This document shows positions 1 to 11,394 of a DNA stretch of 64,000 nt, one piece after another. The first letter of the stretch is position 1, and every line of letters begins with the position of its first letter. The stretch comes from Limnanthes douglasii subsp. nivea (taxonomy: Eukaryota; Streptophyta; Magnoliopsida; Brassicales; Limnanthaceae). A model generated the notes under the pieces. The model ran no database searches. It was not told the origin of the DNA and saw only the letters and a list, made by a program, of their open reading frames with translations. The position numbers were made by a program, and so were the translations under genes. The DNA lies in the NCBI GenBank assembly GCA_036936605.1, contig JAUPFV010000005.1, forward strand, positions 61,586,742 through 61,650,741. Reading direction: 5' to 3'.

Positions 1-1391
1 AGGTTAAACTCCATGATATATCTGGTTTTTTAAAAATGTTTTTGAGCATGATGGACGTTCGAACCACAATAAAGTACATGTAGAAGTAAGGTCTTATCAT
101 CCTTGTTAATTTCTTCAACTAGAAGTATCATGTCTCTGCTGGCAGAAATATCTTGCTCATATAGAACACAGTTAGTGACAACTTCCTTCCTTTCAAATTG
201 AAACCGTGCTTACAACATGTACAGATGCGACCAAATAAACATATAATTTCTCTCATGTGATAGACTTAGGTAAGGTTTATGGAGAGGTAATGTGCCGCTT
301 TGTCTTACTAAACACTTCATCACATTGATCGGTCTACTGTAATTTTTTTAAGTATTTAAAAGTAAGAAGCATATTTTTTTTGAAGAACGGGAGATAAACA
401 TGTTTGATAGTGCCAATACGCCGATCAAAATATGAACCTCCTTGAGGGTTCGAAATGGTTTCATGGAAGCCAAAGCCTGTAAATGTGTTAGGTTAGATTC
501 AATACCCCTCTTACTGACCATGTATTCGAGAAATGTTTTGGGTGTAACCCCAAACGTGCATTTATCTAAGTTAAGTTTTAAGGTGACAACTTTAAGGTTT
601 TAAACTATATCCACAAGATTGGAGATGTGCCTTAAATATTCCCCACTTTAACCCAAAATATCACCATTGTAGACCTTAACATTTATTCTGATATGAAAGG
701 AAAAATCCTTGTTTACCAATCTCTGATAAGTTACCCTGACTATTTTCAAACAAAAAAGCATTATCATACAGCAATGTAGGACCTGATCCGTTGTAAAAGT
801 TGTGCTTTATTAGTCCTAAGGCTGTATCTAGATTTTGTTGTAGCCTAAATATGCATCCATGAATGACAAAATTTTATTACCTAAAGTGGAGTCTACCAGT
901 TGGTCTATCTTTGACACCAAGAATAGGTCCCTCCGACATGCTCTATTAAGATATGCGAAGTCGACACGTATTCTCAAACTCTTATTATTCTTTTTACCAA
1001 AACTGGGTTAACCGTCCATATGGCATACTAAGACTCTCTAATATGGCCTATGATGGATAGCCTGTCCATTTTAGAAACAATAACTGCAAACTTATCAGTA
1101 TAAAATGATATTCTCTTATGAGATACCAGTTTTATGTTTAGTTGACTGACAACTTGTGAAAGATTATGTCATCTGGAACTCTAGTAATATCATTGTTAAA
1201 CCACTTTAAAACATCTAACTTTTCAAAAAAAGTAATTAATGCCCTTTTAGAGACTCCAATAGACCAATATCGGTCTTGAACCCGTTTCTTTCTATAAAAT
1301 GATTCACCTCAACATCCTCTCTTGGTAAAATAAAGTTAGGGTCCTCTCTAGGATCATCTACCACCTCGAACTCCACTAAAGTCCTTGAAAA
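1..1391 (-). pseudogene. Element G: decayed reverse transcriptase and RNase H
   Basis: Minus-strand remnant of a Tat-lineage pol, cut by the window start. Near 1-110 the translation matches the RNase H tail of the younger copies (a VVRTS..LKN...PDIS block). Around 850-1020 it matches the RT start (VNPVLVKK, IDQLVDST, LSFMDAY). Around 480-570 it reads as the LNLDKCTFGV block. Near 1255-1345 is the linker after protease (PREDPN, then VEVNHF). Stops and frameshifts occur throughout, so it is non-coding today. Orientation and domain order fit the protease and gag remnants that follow on the same strand. Domain limits are approximate. Confidence 0.8.
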
Positions 1392-1397
1392 CTACTA
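1392..1397 (-). other. Element G: stop codons at the conserved pro/RT boundary
   Basis: On the minus strand the frame reads ATG TAG TAG TTT at the position where A, C and D read TAG CAG TTT. The first TAG (1395-1397) aligns with the conserved stop of the other copies. The second (1392-1394) is explained by a C-to-T change of the following CAG. Confidence 0.6.
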
Positions 1398-2010
1398 CAT
1401 TTTCAGAGGTTTATTTCAATTCCTATTTTTATTCCTGACTTCTTTTGTTTCCTTATTCTTTAATGCCAAGAATGTGGTATAACAATCTCACGCCACCTTA
1501 TGGTAACTACGGATACTTATAGCATATACCCTACTATGTACTTCAAGCACTGATGGATAATGAAGGCTATGATATGCATACAGTCAAGCTAAAACCTGCA
1601 AAAACTTGCATTGTATGAATTCATGTGATCCACTACTATATATAGTACTCAAAATATGTTTTTGAAGTTAGTTATACCAAGAATAATATTTATCTCGAAC
1701 TCTACATTGACTGTAACACTCGCTCTGGTGAACCCGAAAACGGTTTAATTCAAATGAGGTATTGCGGGGGGACTCCTCATGATCTTAGGTTCCATTGAAA
1801 AATATATTAAGAGAAATTCTAGTACATATCAAGAACTTTCAGATATATTTTCTTCCCACAGATTCATATATAAAAATAACTTTATAATTAGAGCCAACAA
1901 TACCTTGGAGACCATCATCTTCAAAGTTAATAGGTAGGTAAGGAGTTCAACTAAGGTAAGGTGAGGTTATTCTTTAAAGCCATGCTTCTAGCTTACACTG
2001 TGCCTTACTA
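1398..2010 (-). pseudogene. Element G: decayed aspartic protease
   Basis: Minus-strand remnant of the retropepsin region. Around 1690-1790 the translation (VFGFTRAS, then EFEINIILG) aligns with the VGFTGSS...EFE..VLLG block of the younger copies. Around 1850-1930 NFEDDGLQGIVG aligns with FDEDDLRDIVG. The catalytic DTG segment is too degraded to read with confidence. No start codon can be chosen because this part was translated as a continuation of gag. The stretch 2011-2217 between it and the gag zinc knuckle should be the linker, but I see no clear similarity there. Confidence 0.65.
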
Positions 2011-2217
2011 TAGAGGAATTAGTAATCCTATAAATGGAATCCCCCCTGAAAATCGTAAGAAGTCACATAGCCCTAGTCAAAGCATATATTTCTAACACAA
2101 CACAAACCACATGACGATCAGGGTCTGAGTAAAGGTACTCACCCCCTGAGATAGCTTAACGACATAAATTTATAGGTTATGGTCAATATAGTCATTTATC
2201 AAATCAAACAAAATCGA

Positions 2218-4353
2218 TTATTGGTCAACATTTACCATGTTTTTGTTTTCCCACTTTGGAGTGGGCATCTGGGTCCCTGATCCACCTATCCAAACACACC
2301 TTAAACTATTTACAAAACTTTTATAAGCCCCACTTTTGTTCCTAACATACTGTAATAACTTCCTATTATCGATCAAACTTTGATTTTTTTTCCTTAATGT
2401 TATACAATCCATTGTCCAGTGGCCGACATCATTGTGGGACTTGTAAAATTTACCATTTTTTTCCTCTCGAGGCTTATTCATTGGGGGAGGAGGCATAAAA
2501 TGCACATGGACCTTAACTTTATGGTAGATTTATGCCATACGTTTAATCAGTTTGGTGAAATTATCATACTTTACTCACTTGCTCCTTCAATCATCCCGAC
2601 CTTGACCTGACGTGCCACTCAGACTAAGACCATATTGTACTTGTCTTGGGTTATGAACTTGAAGATAGGGATGGAAATTTGGGTGCTTTCCGGCCCGATC
2701 CGATCCGAGTTTTGTCCGGCCCGAACATAGAACGGGCCGGGTCCGGGTTAAGAAATTGTAACCCGTAACCAGACTGGGTTCGGGTTTCTAGTTTGTCCAA
2801 CCCGTTCCGGCCCGAAAATTATAAAAAAATATAAACATTAATATATATATAATATACACAAAAAATAAATTAATATATTTAAAATAAATTAAAAAATATT
2901 TACAAAATATTAAAATTAATGTCCGCGGGTCGGGACGTGTTAACCGACGGACATGAACGGATGGGCTCGGGTTTGAAAATACAAGCCCGAGAGCAGGCCA
3001 GGTTCAGGTTCAAGTGTCCAAAAAGTGGGCTTGGGTGGGCCGGCCCGCGGACGGCCTATTGCCATCCCTACTTGAAGAGATCAAAAGTGAACTCATGTGG
3101 CAGGAGTCAATAATAGAGGATATGTGATTTTTTGTTCCTTTTGTACCACATGAGGTGCCCTTCACATAACTTAAATGATTATCGAGATTAGATCTCGAGA
3201 CTAGTAATTTTGCATGAGTTGATCATTTGGAACCAAATGAAGCCACATTGCCTCCTTGATCTTAATCGATGATTCCATATGTACCAAAAGAGCTTCGAAC
3301 GTCATATCCCTCTTCCTCATAACCTCCTCAGACAAATTGGTCACTGAGAGAATTCTTTGTTTGTACAAAGCGCAAGCCACATTATTGATATAATAATCTA
3401 GACTATTACTGGCGCATAATTCTCTTATTAGTAGCCCTCCTATTCGTGGCAAGCTGATTTAGACTGGAATACCAAGTGCCTTCTGGAATGGTCCAAAGAT
3501 CACGGCGCTTTCTCTCTGCTTCACAAGCGTTGAAGTGGTATATCTTCTTTCCTTGAAAATTCTGTCCGGACATATTTACATTCACTTAACTTATCAACTT
3601 TAAATTTAACCGTTATTTCTAAAGTATTCTTCTCATATTTAAGAGTTATTACTGGTATGCACAAAGTAATGAGTAAAATACCTCAGACTCTCTATATTCG
3701 GTTACTTACAATACATAATATGGTCTTTATGACTTCTTGTTGCCTTGCTTCCGAAAAATTAATTCATGAGGACTGATCCCAATATATCAAAACTAGTGAT
3801 AGACTTTTGAGCTAAATGATTTAACCACCTTAAAGCATTTCCCTTGAAGGTCCTCGAGAAAGCTGAAGACCATAGTCAATCATCATTGTGGAAATTGTCA
3901 TGATGTTCCCAAATTGTTCAATATGGTGCTCTAGATCACCCGTCCCTTTGTAATTTTCCATCTTTTGAATATCAAAGTTATGTGATAACTTAATCGCCAC
4001 AATTTTTGGAATCAAAGAGGAAACGTTTCTTCAACACCCATGAATATCGAAAGCATTATTCAAACCATCGTCTAGAGTCAAGTAAGGGTCCACGTACTAA
4101 CGCGACTTTGTATGAAACATTGGTGTCCGATTAGTATAAAATAGGCCTACCCCGTAATTACTTGTTGATACACTATGCAACTTTGCCCTGGAGGTGGCAA
4201 CCTGATTTGTGGTCCGAGGGTAGTATGGTACAACTTCCATTGTGCCCTACAAAGAATGATGGTTTGAAGGTTCTGATCTTGTCGTTGAGCTACTGGATCA
4301 AGATTTATCCGCTCAACATCTGCGGCCACAACCTGGGAATCTAGCTCTGTCAT
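2218..4353 (-). pseudogene. Element G: decayed gag, split by a MITE
   Basis: Minus-strand gag remnant. Its zinc-knuckle-like motif (SHNDVGHWTMDC, near 2395-2430) corresponds to the YHNDxGHTTEDC motif of the younger elements, but the first Cys is replaced by Tyr. At about 3900-3975 the translation (KMENYKGTGDLEHHIEQF) matches the conserved KMEKYDGSKDPDNHLEQF block of gag. The 4147-4353 part is a poorly conserved N-terminal region. The gene is interrupted by the hAT-like element at 2666-3070 and has further stops. It encoded the capsid/nucleocapsid polyprotein of an element older than A, C and D. Confidence 0.75.
2666..3070. mobile_element. hAT-type non-autonomous element (MITE)
   Basis: A 405-bp element with terminal inverted repeats TAGGGATGGAAAT (left) and TAGGGATGGCAAT (right, reverse complement), one mismatch in 13. 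It is flanked by perfect 8-bp direct repeats CTTGAAGA at 2658-2665 and 3071-3078. An 8-bp target duplication and a TAGGG-type terminus are hallmarks of the hAT superfamily. The interior is GC-rich at both ends (many CCGGCCCG-like words) with an AT-rich centre, and holds no plausible transposase, so it must have been moved in trans. It interrupts the gag relic of element G and is younger than it. Confidence 0.88.
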
Positions 4354-5199
4354 TTTTTGTGATCGTCAATGATGAGTCTTAATTCGGCTCATTAAAATAT
4401 CTTAAATATTTGATGTACAAAGATAAAGTTACTAGAGAGAAAAAGATAATATTAAATACTAGAATAGAATAATGATTGTTTACATCCCTCAATTGGAGTG
4501 AGAAATTATATTTATAGTGACTAATATAGGCCTTTAAAATTTATTGGCTCGTATATACAAAATATCGCTTGTAGACTTGTGGTTAAGAAACAATTAATAC
4601 AATTAAACCCAACCTTAAGCCAACAAATAATTTTTTTATAAATACCTATGGAAGTCAAACCATTAAACAACTAAAATTTACGCTCATTTTTTTATGTAAA
4701 TGTAAATAAAATCGCGATAATGAGGTAAATTAAGACAATTGGGTCTATGCTCATCAATTCGTCTATTTATCGTTCAATAATTTAATTAAATAAGATGGCA
4801 CTTCAAATGCCTTAGTTCAACGGTCTCGTTCTTCCACTAATCACATGCCCTCACGAAAACAAACAAAATATCACAAATGAAGAGGTTTTATTTGACAAAC
4901 ACTATAAGCGTCAGTCTAAAAAAGAAATCGATTAGCAAACTTGATATCGTCAGCACAAACACTACCATTCTCGTGTAAGGATCCACACTTTTATTTTCCA
5001 TCAAAATAGTAATACTTTTGTCCATGCCAAACCAAGTAACGTAGTGGTGAAGGGCCATCCAGATTTTCGAGCAGCATTATCGAACCCTCTATTCCACTTC
5101 GTGACTTCTCTTTAAGTCCAACAACGGCCTAGAAAAAACCAACCAAAATGTCCTTGATAAACCTTCAAATATTAGTGACATCGACCCACTAATACACTA
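4354..5199. other. Gene-free stretch, probable LTR remains of element G
   Basis: No coding similarity seen. It lies directly upstream of the G gag on the minus strand, where the 5' LTR should be. A minus-strand TATA-like box CTATAAATA is at 4509-4517. I could not define LTR ends or a second copy, so the LTR assignment is an inference from position. Confidence 0.35.
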
Positions 5200-6115
5200 G
5201 ATCAAAGGGGGAAATATAAAATAAAATCTCATTATTCCCCACTAGCATCATAAATATTGGTAGAAGATCTATCATAAAAGTTTAAAAATTATAAAATGGA
5301 CGAGTACGATTGGACAGACGACCCCGAGCACCATATCGAACATTTTCTACAATATGTTGGGGTTTAAATGAGATAAAAAAAATTGCTGAGATTTCTTGAT
5401 GACTTTCTCAAGTAATGCTCTAACATGGTTCAACCAATTCCTCTCATGCTCGATTCTTACTTATAAACTCTTTGGAAATAATTCAAAGACCAACTTATAT
5501 GAAGCAAGGTAACCTAGAGAGACGTATATTACATCATCAATTTAAAAAATGAGGGTAATGAGAGTCGACAAGATAACACCATGTAGTTTGTTAAAACAAA
5601 TAACATATAAGTAAACTACCATAGTTTTGCGGTGTGCGTTACCTACATAAAAACAATTAGCCCATGTATAGTAGAATATTAAAGTTGAAGAAACCATACA
5701 TGTGAGATTTACTGAAATGTTGAACATATATCCCTCTTACCACATAGCTTATATGCAATATGAACCTCTTCATGTAGATCCAATCTAATCAAGTAAACAT
5801 GTTACCAAACCGACACAACGACAAATTTTATATCAAACCAAAAAATATCAAAATGAGAATAGAAGACCCGTAAGAGGTCAAACTTTTCAACAAAATATAA
5901 GTTCAAATACCCAATACACCAATCTCAATAAAAGAAAATCCATGATATTTAACCAAGCTAAAAATATGGTATGCTTAAAACTCTGAAGAAAATAGAGAGT
6001 CTAGAAATCTGAACAAGTTTTGGAAGTACTATAACGACATTGGTCACCTAAGAAAGAGAATGAAAAGTTCTAAATTACAAGATATAAAATATTATCATCA
6101 ACGGTAAACTTCTTA
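5200..6115 (+). pseudogene. Element H: decayed plus-strand gag
   Basis: Plus-strand gag relic in head-to-head orientation to G. At about 5295-5345 the translation KMDEYDWTDDPEHHIEHF aligns with KMEKYDGSKDPDNHLEQF of the younger elements. The preceding residues match the ILSGNLPKRF region weakly. At 5401-5450 it reads SSNALTWFNQF, matching the GSALKWYN core of the Retrotrans_gag domain. Near 6018-6060 KYYNDIGH is the zinc-knuckle remnant. Many stops and frameshifts. I cannot see its LTRs or pol, so it may be a truncated fragment. Confidence 0.7.
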
Positions 6116-6675
6116 AATTTTAGGTGAAATAAAAAAATCATCTAATTTGGATATCCGAGCGCTAAGATATGGCCTTTCAAAGTTAGTCAGCCATGTTGTT
6201 TTTTTTTCACACTCGTTGTGGACACTCCAAATCGAAAATCTCAATTTTTCAATGAATTAGGTATTGCTTTTTCAGGTTGAAACTTTAGCCTTGAAATGAA
6301 AAAAAATATACAACACATATCCAATTAAGTTCCCTCGATCGCATCATCTAAACTTATACACGTGACTCAAAATTCTCTAACACGTAATCATGCTTAACTC
6401 TAAAAAATCAAAACAGACATAATTTGAAAATTTTCTCCTAAATGAAATTAATCAAAATTTTAAGGCTTTGGAAGACTCAATTATAGGTTTAATCACTCAT
6501 CTATGTACTCGTAGTAATCAAACTCCATTTTATACTATTTTAGCATAAACAATATACGATAGGGCTATAACCCTAAATATCCAAGAATTGATTCATGAGA
6601 TTATCAGATACATAAAAAAATACACCTATATGTTTACATTTGTTCCTCTTACGATTGATGAATTGCAGGAGAAGG

Positions 6676-6680
<5 letters not shown>

Positions 6681-6719
<39 letters not shown>
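6681..6719. repeat. (TA)n microsatellite
   Basis: About 19 uninterrupted TA dinucleotides. Likely length-polymorphic. Confidence 0.97.
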
Positions 6720-6722
<3 letters not shown>

Positions 6723-7138
6723 GTTACTCCCGCAAATAGGCTATGTGTAATGAAACTCATTTTTAATGATATGAAGGAAATGCTACTTTATGGATTGGAC
6801 GATTGAGAAAACTTACAAATATGAGAAGAGGCGAAAATGAAAACCCGAATTTGTCTCAAGTATCGAATATCACATAAATTAGATAATGGCTAGATGAACC
6901 ATTATATACTTATTGCAACATTTTATTGAATTATTAAAAAGTCCATTGATTAAACCATTGCTTTATATTTTACCCCTTTCTCTTTTATTTTTGCTCATTT
7001 AACTTTCAGATATACTAATCCATTATAATCCAATATACTAGCCGTTGGAGGAGAGCATGACCTTTATTGGGTTTTAAATGCTAAATATTAAATTTTTGGA
7101 CCAGTAGTACTCTCTCAAGATACATATTGGTTTTGGCT

Positions 7139-7158
7139 ATATATATATATATATAATA

Positions 7159-7192
<34 letters not shown>
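7139..7192. repeat. (TA)n microsatellite, interrupted
   Basis: Two TA runs separated by a short AATAAATAA interruption. Confidence 0.95.
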
Positions 7193-7196
<4 letters not shown>

Positions 7197-7430
7197 TTCA
7201 TTATTTTTTAAGTATAATATTTCCAATATCGATTACTACAATTAATTGGATTTGTAGCAACATGTATGAATACTATAAATTTACACATGACGAGACATTC
7301 TGATTTAAGACTTTCAAAATATACTTTCTCTTGTATGAGGCATTATCTTAACAAGAAAAGATATATATGAGAAATAAATATTCATAAAATAGTAAAGAAA
7401 TGAATATTTTTATATTGAAAAGTATAATGG

Positions 7431-7447
7431 ATATATATATATATATA
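7431..7447. repeat. (AT)n microsatellite
   Basis: Short AT run of about eight dinucleotides. Confidence 0.9.
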
Positions 7448-7518
7448 AGTAAAAAATAAGTTGATTTTTTTACGAGAATATTGACCCATCATTCACGTTA
7501 TTTTAGTTACATGAATTT

Positions 7519-7541
7519 TGGTGAGAGATTTTAGTGACAAA
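7519..7541 (-). repeat. Element E 3' LTR, terminal fragment
   Basis: TGGTGAGAGATTTTAGTG matches the LTR terminus at 53948 (TGGTGAGGGATTCTAGTG). The last five bases ACAAA are the left target duplication of F (right copy ACAAT). The rest of this LTR resumes at 14898. Confidence 0.8.
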
Positions 7542-7923
7542 TGGTGAGGTTTATTTTGGGCTAAGGGTAATTTTGTCAAGTGTTTTTGAAAATGTTTTGA
7601 GAGTATTAAATGTTTTAGTTTGAAGTAGTGAAATATTTGAGCTGTATGGTTGTATTAAATGTTCATTACCCTCATTAATGAAAGTAGTTGGGGTATTTTT
7701 ACCCTTAATTATGGACTCATGGGATTTCAGGTCAAATTATGGAACCGGGTCGAGTTTAAGGACCCATTTACTTGTTAAGCTGATTAACATATAGCTTAGT
7801 CAAAAGGTGTTTAGGCTTTTTTTACTTTTGTCCTATTCGGATACTTCATTGGCAAGTTTTTTGTCCGAATTGCCCTTGTTTGGAAATCTCAGTAGACAAT
7901 GATTAAGTTATCTAGACTCATCA
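7542..7923 (-). repeat. Element F LTR, left copy (solo-LTR-like)
   Basis: 382-bp LTR beginning TGGTGAGG and ending ACTCATCA on the plus strand, over 90% like the right copy by eye. Flanked by ACAAA (7537-7541) and ACAAT (7924-7928), and then by E LTR sequence on both sides, so locally it looks like a solo LTR. Its TATA region is mutated (TATTTTTAC where the right copy has TATTTATAC). Confidence 0.88.
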
Positions 7924-8053
7924 ACAATGATAATGTTTTCTATGAAGGTTGGAAGAATAGACGTGATATTATCAAATTGCTTCAATTGGAAAATTTTATA
8001 TTGTTCTAGGGTTTCAATATCTTTGTATACTATATACATTATACACTACACCA
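7924..8053 (-). repeat. Element E LTR fragment, duplicated
   Basis: Matches 14898-15015 closely (ACAATGATAATGTT, then CTATGAAGGTTGGAAGAATA). It begins right after the F LTR and ends abruptly in F integrase sequence at about 8054. It is therefore a second copy of the E flank that normally lies right of F. Confidence 0.85.
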
Positions 8054-8720
8054 CTAGGGTCTTGTTAGCCACTTCAACTTGGCCATTTTCTTGCGGGTGG
8101 AAATGAGAAGAGAAGCAATGGTGAATGCCCCTGGAGGCACAGAAACTCTCCATATTCTTGTTATCAAATTGTGGCCCGTTATCTGTGGTTATCTTTTGTG
8201 GAACCCCAAATCTGTAACAAATGTTAGACAAGTTATATTTTATAACAGCTTTTGAAGTAGTTCCTGCCAGGGGAGCTGCTTTTATCCATTTTGAGAAATA
8301 ATCAATGGCTAAAATAATAGTCCTACACCCTCCGGACGCCATTGGTAGAGGTCCTACTAAATCCAGTCCCCAACGAGCAAAAGGCACTGGCTCAGAAATG
8401 GATTCCATAGGAACTGCTGGGATATGAATTTCGTTACCATACCTTTGGAATGGGTCACACTTTTTCACCAATTCCTTAGCATCTGCCATTATGGATGGCT
8501 AATAATATCCGGCCAATAAAACCCTTCGGGTTAGAGCTCTGTAGCCACAGTGTGCTGACCCTTCTTCATCATGTAGTTCGGATAAAACAATTTGGGACTC
8601 TTCAGCCCCCAAACAACGCAGGAGAGGTCTGATGAACGACTATTTATAAAGAACTTCTCTTATGATCAAGAAACCACAAGCCTTGAGTTTCATTTTCCAT
8701 GTTATAGCTTTCTAGGTAAA
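8054..8720 (-). pseudogene. Element F: integrase, C-terminally truncated
   Basis: Minus-strand integrase fragment. The zinc-binding region is partly readable upstream of 8489 (KKCDPFQRY carries one remaining Cys of the CxxC pair, the second being Phe). The catalytic core shows the first Asp in AIDYFSKW, the second in TTDNGPQFDN, and the Glu in NGQVEVAN. The frame is cut at about 8054, just after the catalytic Glu, where it runs into E LTR sequence. The whole C-terminal domain is therefore missing. Stops lie upstream of 8489 in the zinc region. Cannot encode a full integrase. Confidence 0.85.
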
Positions 8721-9330
8721 ACTCCATCAGAGATGTATTGAAGAAGGGGAAATCTCCAATCTTTGGATTGGACTACTTATACACTCAAGCTCTCCTCCTC
8801 TTCCTTGTTCTAATTTGATTGTATGGATGACCATTCTTGTACATGAATCCATAGGTAAGACTCAGAGTATGCTATGGTTGCTAAGAAATCTGCCAACGTG
8901 TTTTCTGATCTAGGAATATGCTCATAGCAAACATTTTGAAGTTGGATGCCACTTCTTTAAGAATGAATAAGTATTTGATCAACTGCTTCTTCTTGGTTTC
9001 AGACTGAACTTGAGCATGGTGGATAAGAAGATGAGAATCACTCATCAATCTAACTCTTTTAGCCCCACATATAAAGGCTAACTTAAGACCAACTATAACT
9101 GCTTCATATTCAGACTCATTATTAGAGGCCCTGAATGCAAAGCATATAGCATGGTATAATTTGTCACCATATGGAGAGGTAAAACAAATACCAGCCCCAC
9201 AAACCATTGTGCTTGATCCACCATCTGTCCGGACAACCCACTCTTTTTTAGTTTTTTCTTCTGAAGTTTTCTTAGAACTTCTGTTCGAATGAAACTCTAC
9301 CAAGAAATCAACAACAGATTGAGTTTTGAT
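8721..9330 (-). pseudogene. Element F: second (archaeal-type) RNase H
   Basis: Extra RNase H domain diagnostic of the Tat lineage. It starts near WVVRTDGGSS (first Asp), with NNESEYEAV (Glu) and LMSDSHLLIHHAQ (second Asp) visible, all on the minus strand. The frame breaks after about 8881, in the region that in other copies reads PRTENILADSLATIAYTES. The domain is thought to assist removal of RNA from the RNA-DNA hybrid or tract processing. Its catalytic acidic residues are retained here despite the broken frame. Confidence 0.85.
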
Positions 9331-10779
9331 AGCAGTTCGTGGTGCGAAATCAATGTCATAATCATCCAACTCTACTGACCACTTGGTCATCCTGCTCGAT
9401 ACGTCTGCCTTCTGAAGAACATTCTTTAGTGGAAAAGATGTTCGGACAATGATGGAATGAGACTAAAAATATGGCCTCATTTTTCTGGCAGCAATCACCA
9501 AGGCTAGTGCTAGCTTTTCAAGTTTTAAATATCTCTTCTCAACACGAGGATAATTATCCACCTCTCTTACCAACATTGCACTTATAGCACATTCTGACAC
9601 AGCCAAGTATACATAAAGTGTTTCTCATTCAACAGGCTTAAAAAGGGTTTTAGGAGAAGACAAGTGCTTTTTTATTTCATCAAAAGCCTGCCTGCATTGT
9701 GGAGACCAGTTGAAATCTTTAGCACCTTTCAAGGTCTGAAAGAACGGGGCACATTTGTCCGAAGACCTTGAAATGAAACGATTTAAAGCAGCCAATCTTC
9801 CAGTTAACCTGTGTACTTCTTTAATATTTCGAGGAGGGTCCATCTTTAACAGAGCATGGAGCTGGTCCGGATCAGGTTGTATCTCTTTTTCACTTATTAC
9901 ATAACCCAAAAAAATTCCGGACTGCACCCCAAACACACATTTTTCTAGATTCAGCTTTAAATTAACCTTTATCAAGTTGGCAAAAGTTTCTTTAAGATCA
10001 GTTAGGTACAACTCTTCTTCTACGCTTTTGACCATCATATCATCGATGTACACCTCCATATTTCTACCATTCTGATCAGAAAATGCTTTGTTTACCAACC
10101 TTTGATAAGTAGCCTCAACGATTTTCAACCTAAAGGGCATCACCTTGTAACAATGGAGACCCCTATCTGTAACAAAGCTAGTGTGATCTTGGTCCTCCGG
10201 ATCCACCTGTATCTGGTTATACCCAAAGAAAACATCCATAAAAGAAAACAACTTGTTTCCAAATGTGGAGTCCACCAACTGATCTATTCGAGGGACCAGA
10301 TAGAGATCTTTTGGACAAGCTCTGTTGAGGTCAATAAAATCGATACACATACTCCATTTCCCATTCTTTTTCTTAACTATTACTGGGTTGGCAGTCTACA
10401 ACGAATACTGGGACTCCTTTATGTGCCCCATCTTGGTAAGTCAGTCGAATTCTTGGACTATTATATCAGCTTTCTCCTTAGAGAAAGCTCTCATTTTTTG
10501 CACAACAGGTGCGACATCACTCCGGATATAGAGCTTGTGTGACATAACACTTGCAGGCACTCCGGTCACATCAGTATTACACTAACCAAAAACATGTTGG
10601 TGATCTGCCAAAAAGGATAACAACTTTATCTTCAACTCTGGTGCCATCTTGGAGCCAATTTTAACACTCCTTCCTTCAGCTAGAGAGTGGGTTTCAACTT
10701 CTTCAATTTGTATAAAAAAATCAGGGGTCTCTCTGGGGTCATCAATTTCACCCTCACCCCTAGAGGGCCCCAACAAATT
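9331..10779 (-). pseudogene. Element F: reverse transcriptase and first RNase H
   Basis: Long minus-strand RT segment. It shows MCIDFIDLNRACPKDLYLVP, FMDVFFGYNQIQVD, MPFRLK (normally MPFGLK) and the catalytic YIDDMMVKS, then KCVFGVQSGIFLGY. The first RNase H follows around 9400-9690 but contains breaks near 9620. Upstream, 10582-10776 is the linker after protease (GEGEIDDPRETPDF). The region 10350-10580 is interrupted by stops where other copies encode KEKADVIVQEVDRL. It follows the conserved stop at 10780-10782 in the same frame. Confidence 0.87.
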
Positions 10780-10782
10780 CTA
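10780..10782 (-). other. Element F: conserved in-frame stop at pro/RT boundary
   Basis: Minus-strand frame reads ...RINED TAG NLLG..., in frame with protease upstream and the GEGEID linker downstream. The 3' context is AAT TTG, unlike the CAG TTT of A, C and D. Confidence 0.7.
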
Positions 10783-11394
10783 ATCTTCATTAATCCGGAT
10801 TTCCCCCAGAGTTTTAGGAGCAATTGCAGCTGCTTAACATTCTCTTGCTATCTTTTGTTTATGTCGGACAACTCCCACTTGTCCTTGAACTGCATACTTC
10901 AAACATTTATGGACGGTTGAAGCCATATCATGCATTCTAGAGAGCCACGATCTCCCAAAGATCGCATTAGAGCATGTGGGTAAGCCTATCACAACGAATA
11001 GCACCCTGACCATCTTCTTGAAAGGGCCTTTGCCTAACAATACCTCCTCCTAAAATTCTCTGATTACATCCGCAGAGCTTCATGTGAAGACCACAATGGT
11101 TCTGTTTGACCGTTGAATAATGGCCGGATTTTTCATCTACTTATAAGAACTTAAAAATAGAATATTGGCTGAGCTACCAGTGTCAATCAGAATTCGTCTG
11201 ATGTTGTTGCCCCCAATTGAAGCTCCTATCACTATAACATCCTCGTGAGGCCCAACTATATTTCTTAAATCGTCTTTATCAAAAACTATGAAAGGAAAAG
11301 AAATTTGGGACTGATAAGAAGACACGCCTCCCTCTACCTGAGTAGCTAGAGTGTGAACGTGCCTTTTCCTTGAAGAAGGGGTCGGCGCAGTCAT
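10783..11394 (-). pseudogene. Element F: aspartic protease
   Basis: Minus-strand retropepsin. The block opens with MTAPTPSSRKRHVHTLATQ at 11394 and has the active site ILIDTGSSANILF near 11140-11175. The second part (GKGPFKKMVRVLFVVIGLPTCSNAIFGRSWLSRMH, in pieces) runs to the conserved stop at 10782. It is broken between the two halves (about 11040-11137) and by a TAA inside AREC*AAAIAP. In intact relatives this domain cleaves the Gag-Pol polyprotein. It has no start codon of its own in the usual sense and is expressed in frame with gag. Confidence 0.85.

Larger units (their letters stand above)
6116..7518. other. AT-rich gene-free stretch with TA microsatellites
   Basis: I see no protein similarity, LTR or terminal repeat here. 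The stretch is strongly AT-rich with three (TA)n tracts annotated separately. It is the left flank of element E and may be degraded retrotransposon DNA or original intergenic sequence. Confidence 0.5.

Noticed and set aside
2666..3070. 64-residue plus-strand frame inside the GC-rich element
   Set aside because: Lies within the MITE termini; no protein similarity.
6588..6806. Short open frame running through the (TA)n tract
   Set aside because: It is open only because TA repeats read as Tyr-Ile; no similarity and no context.
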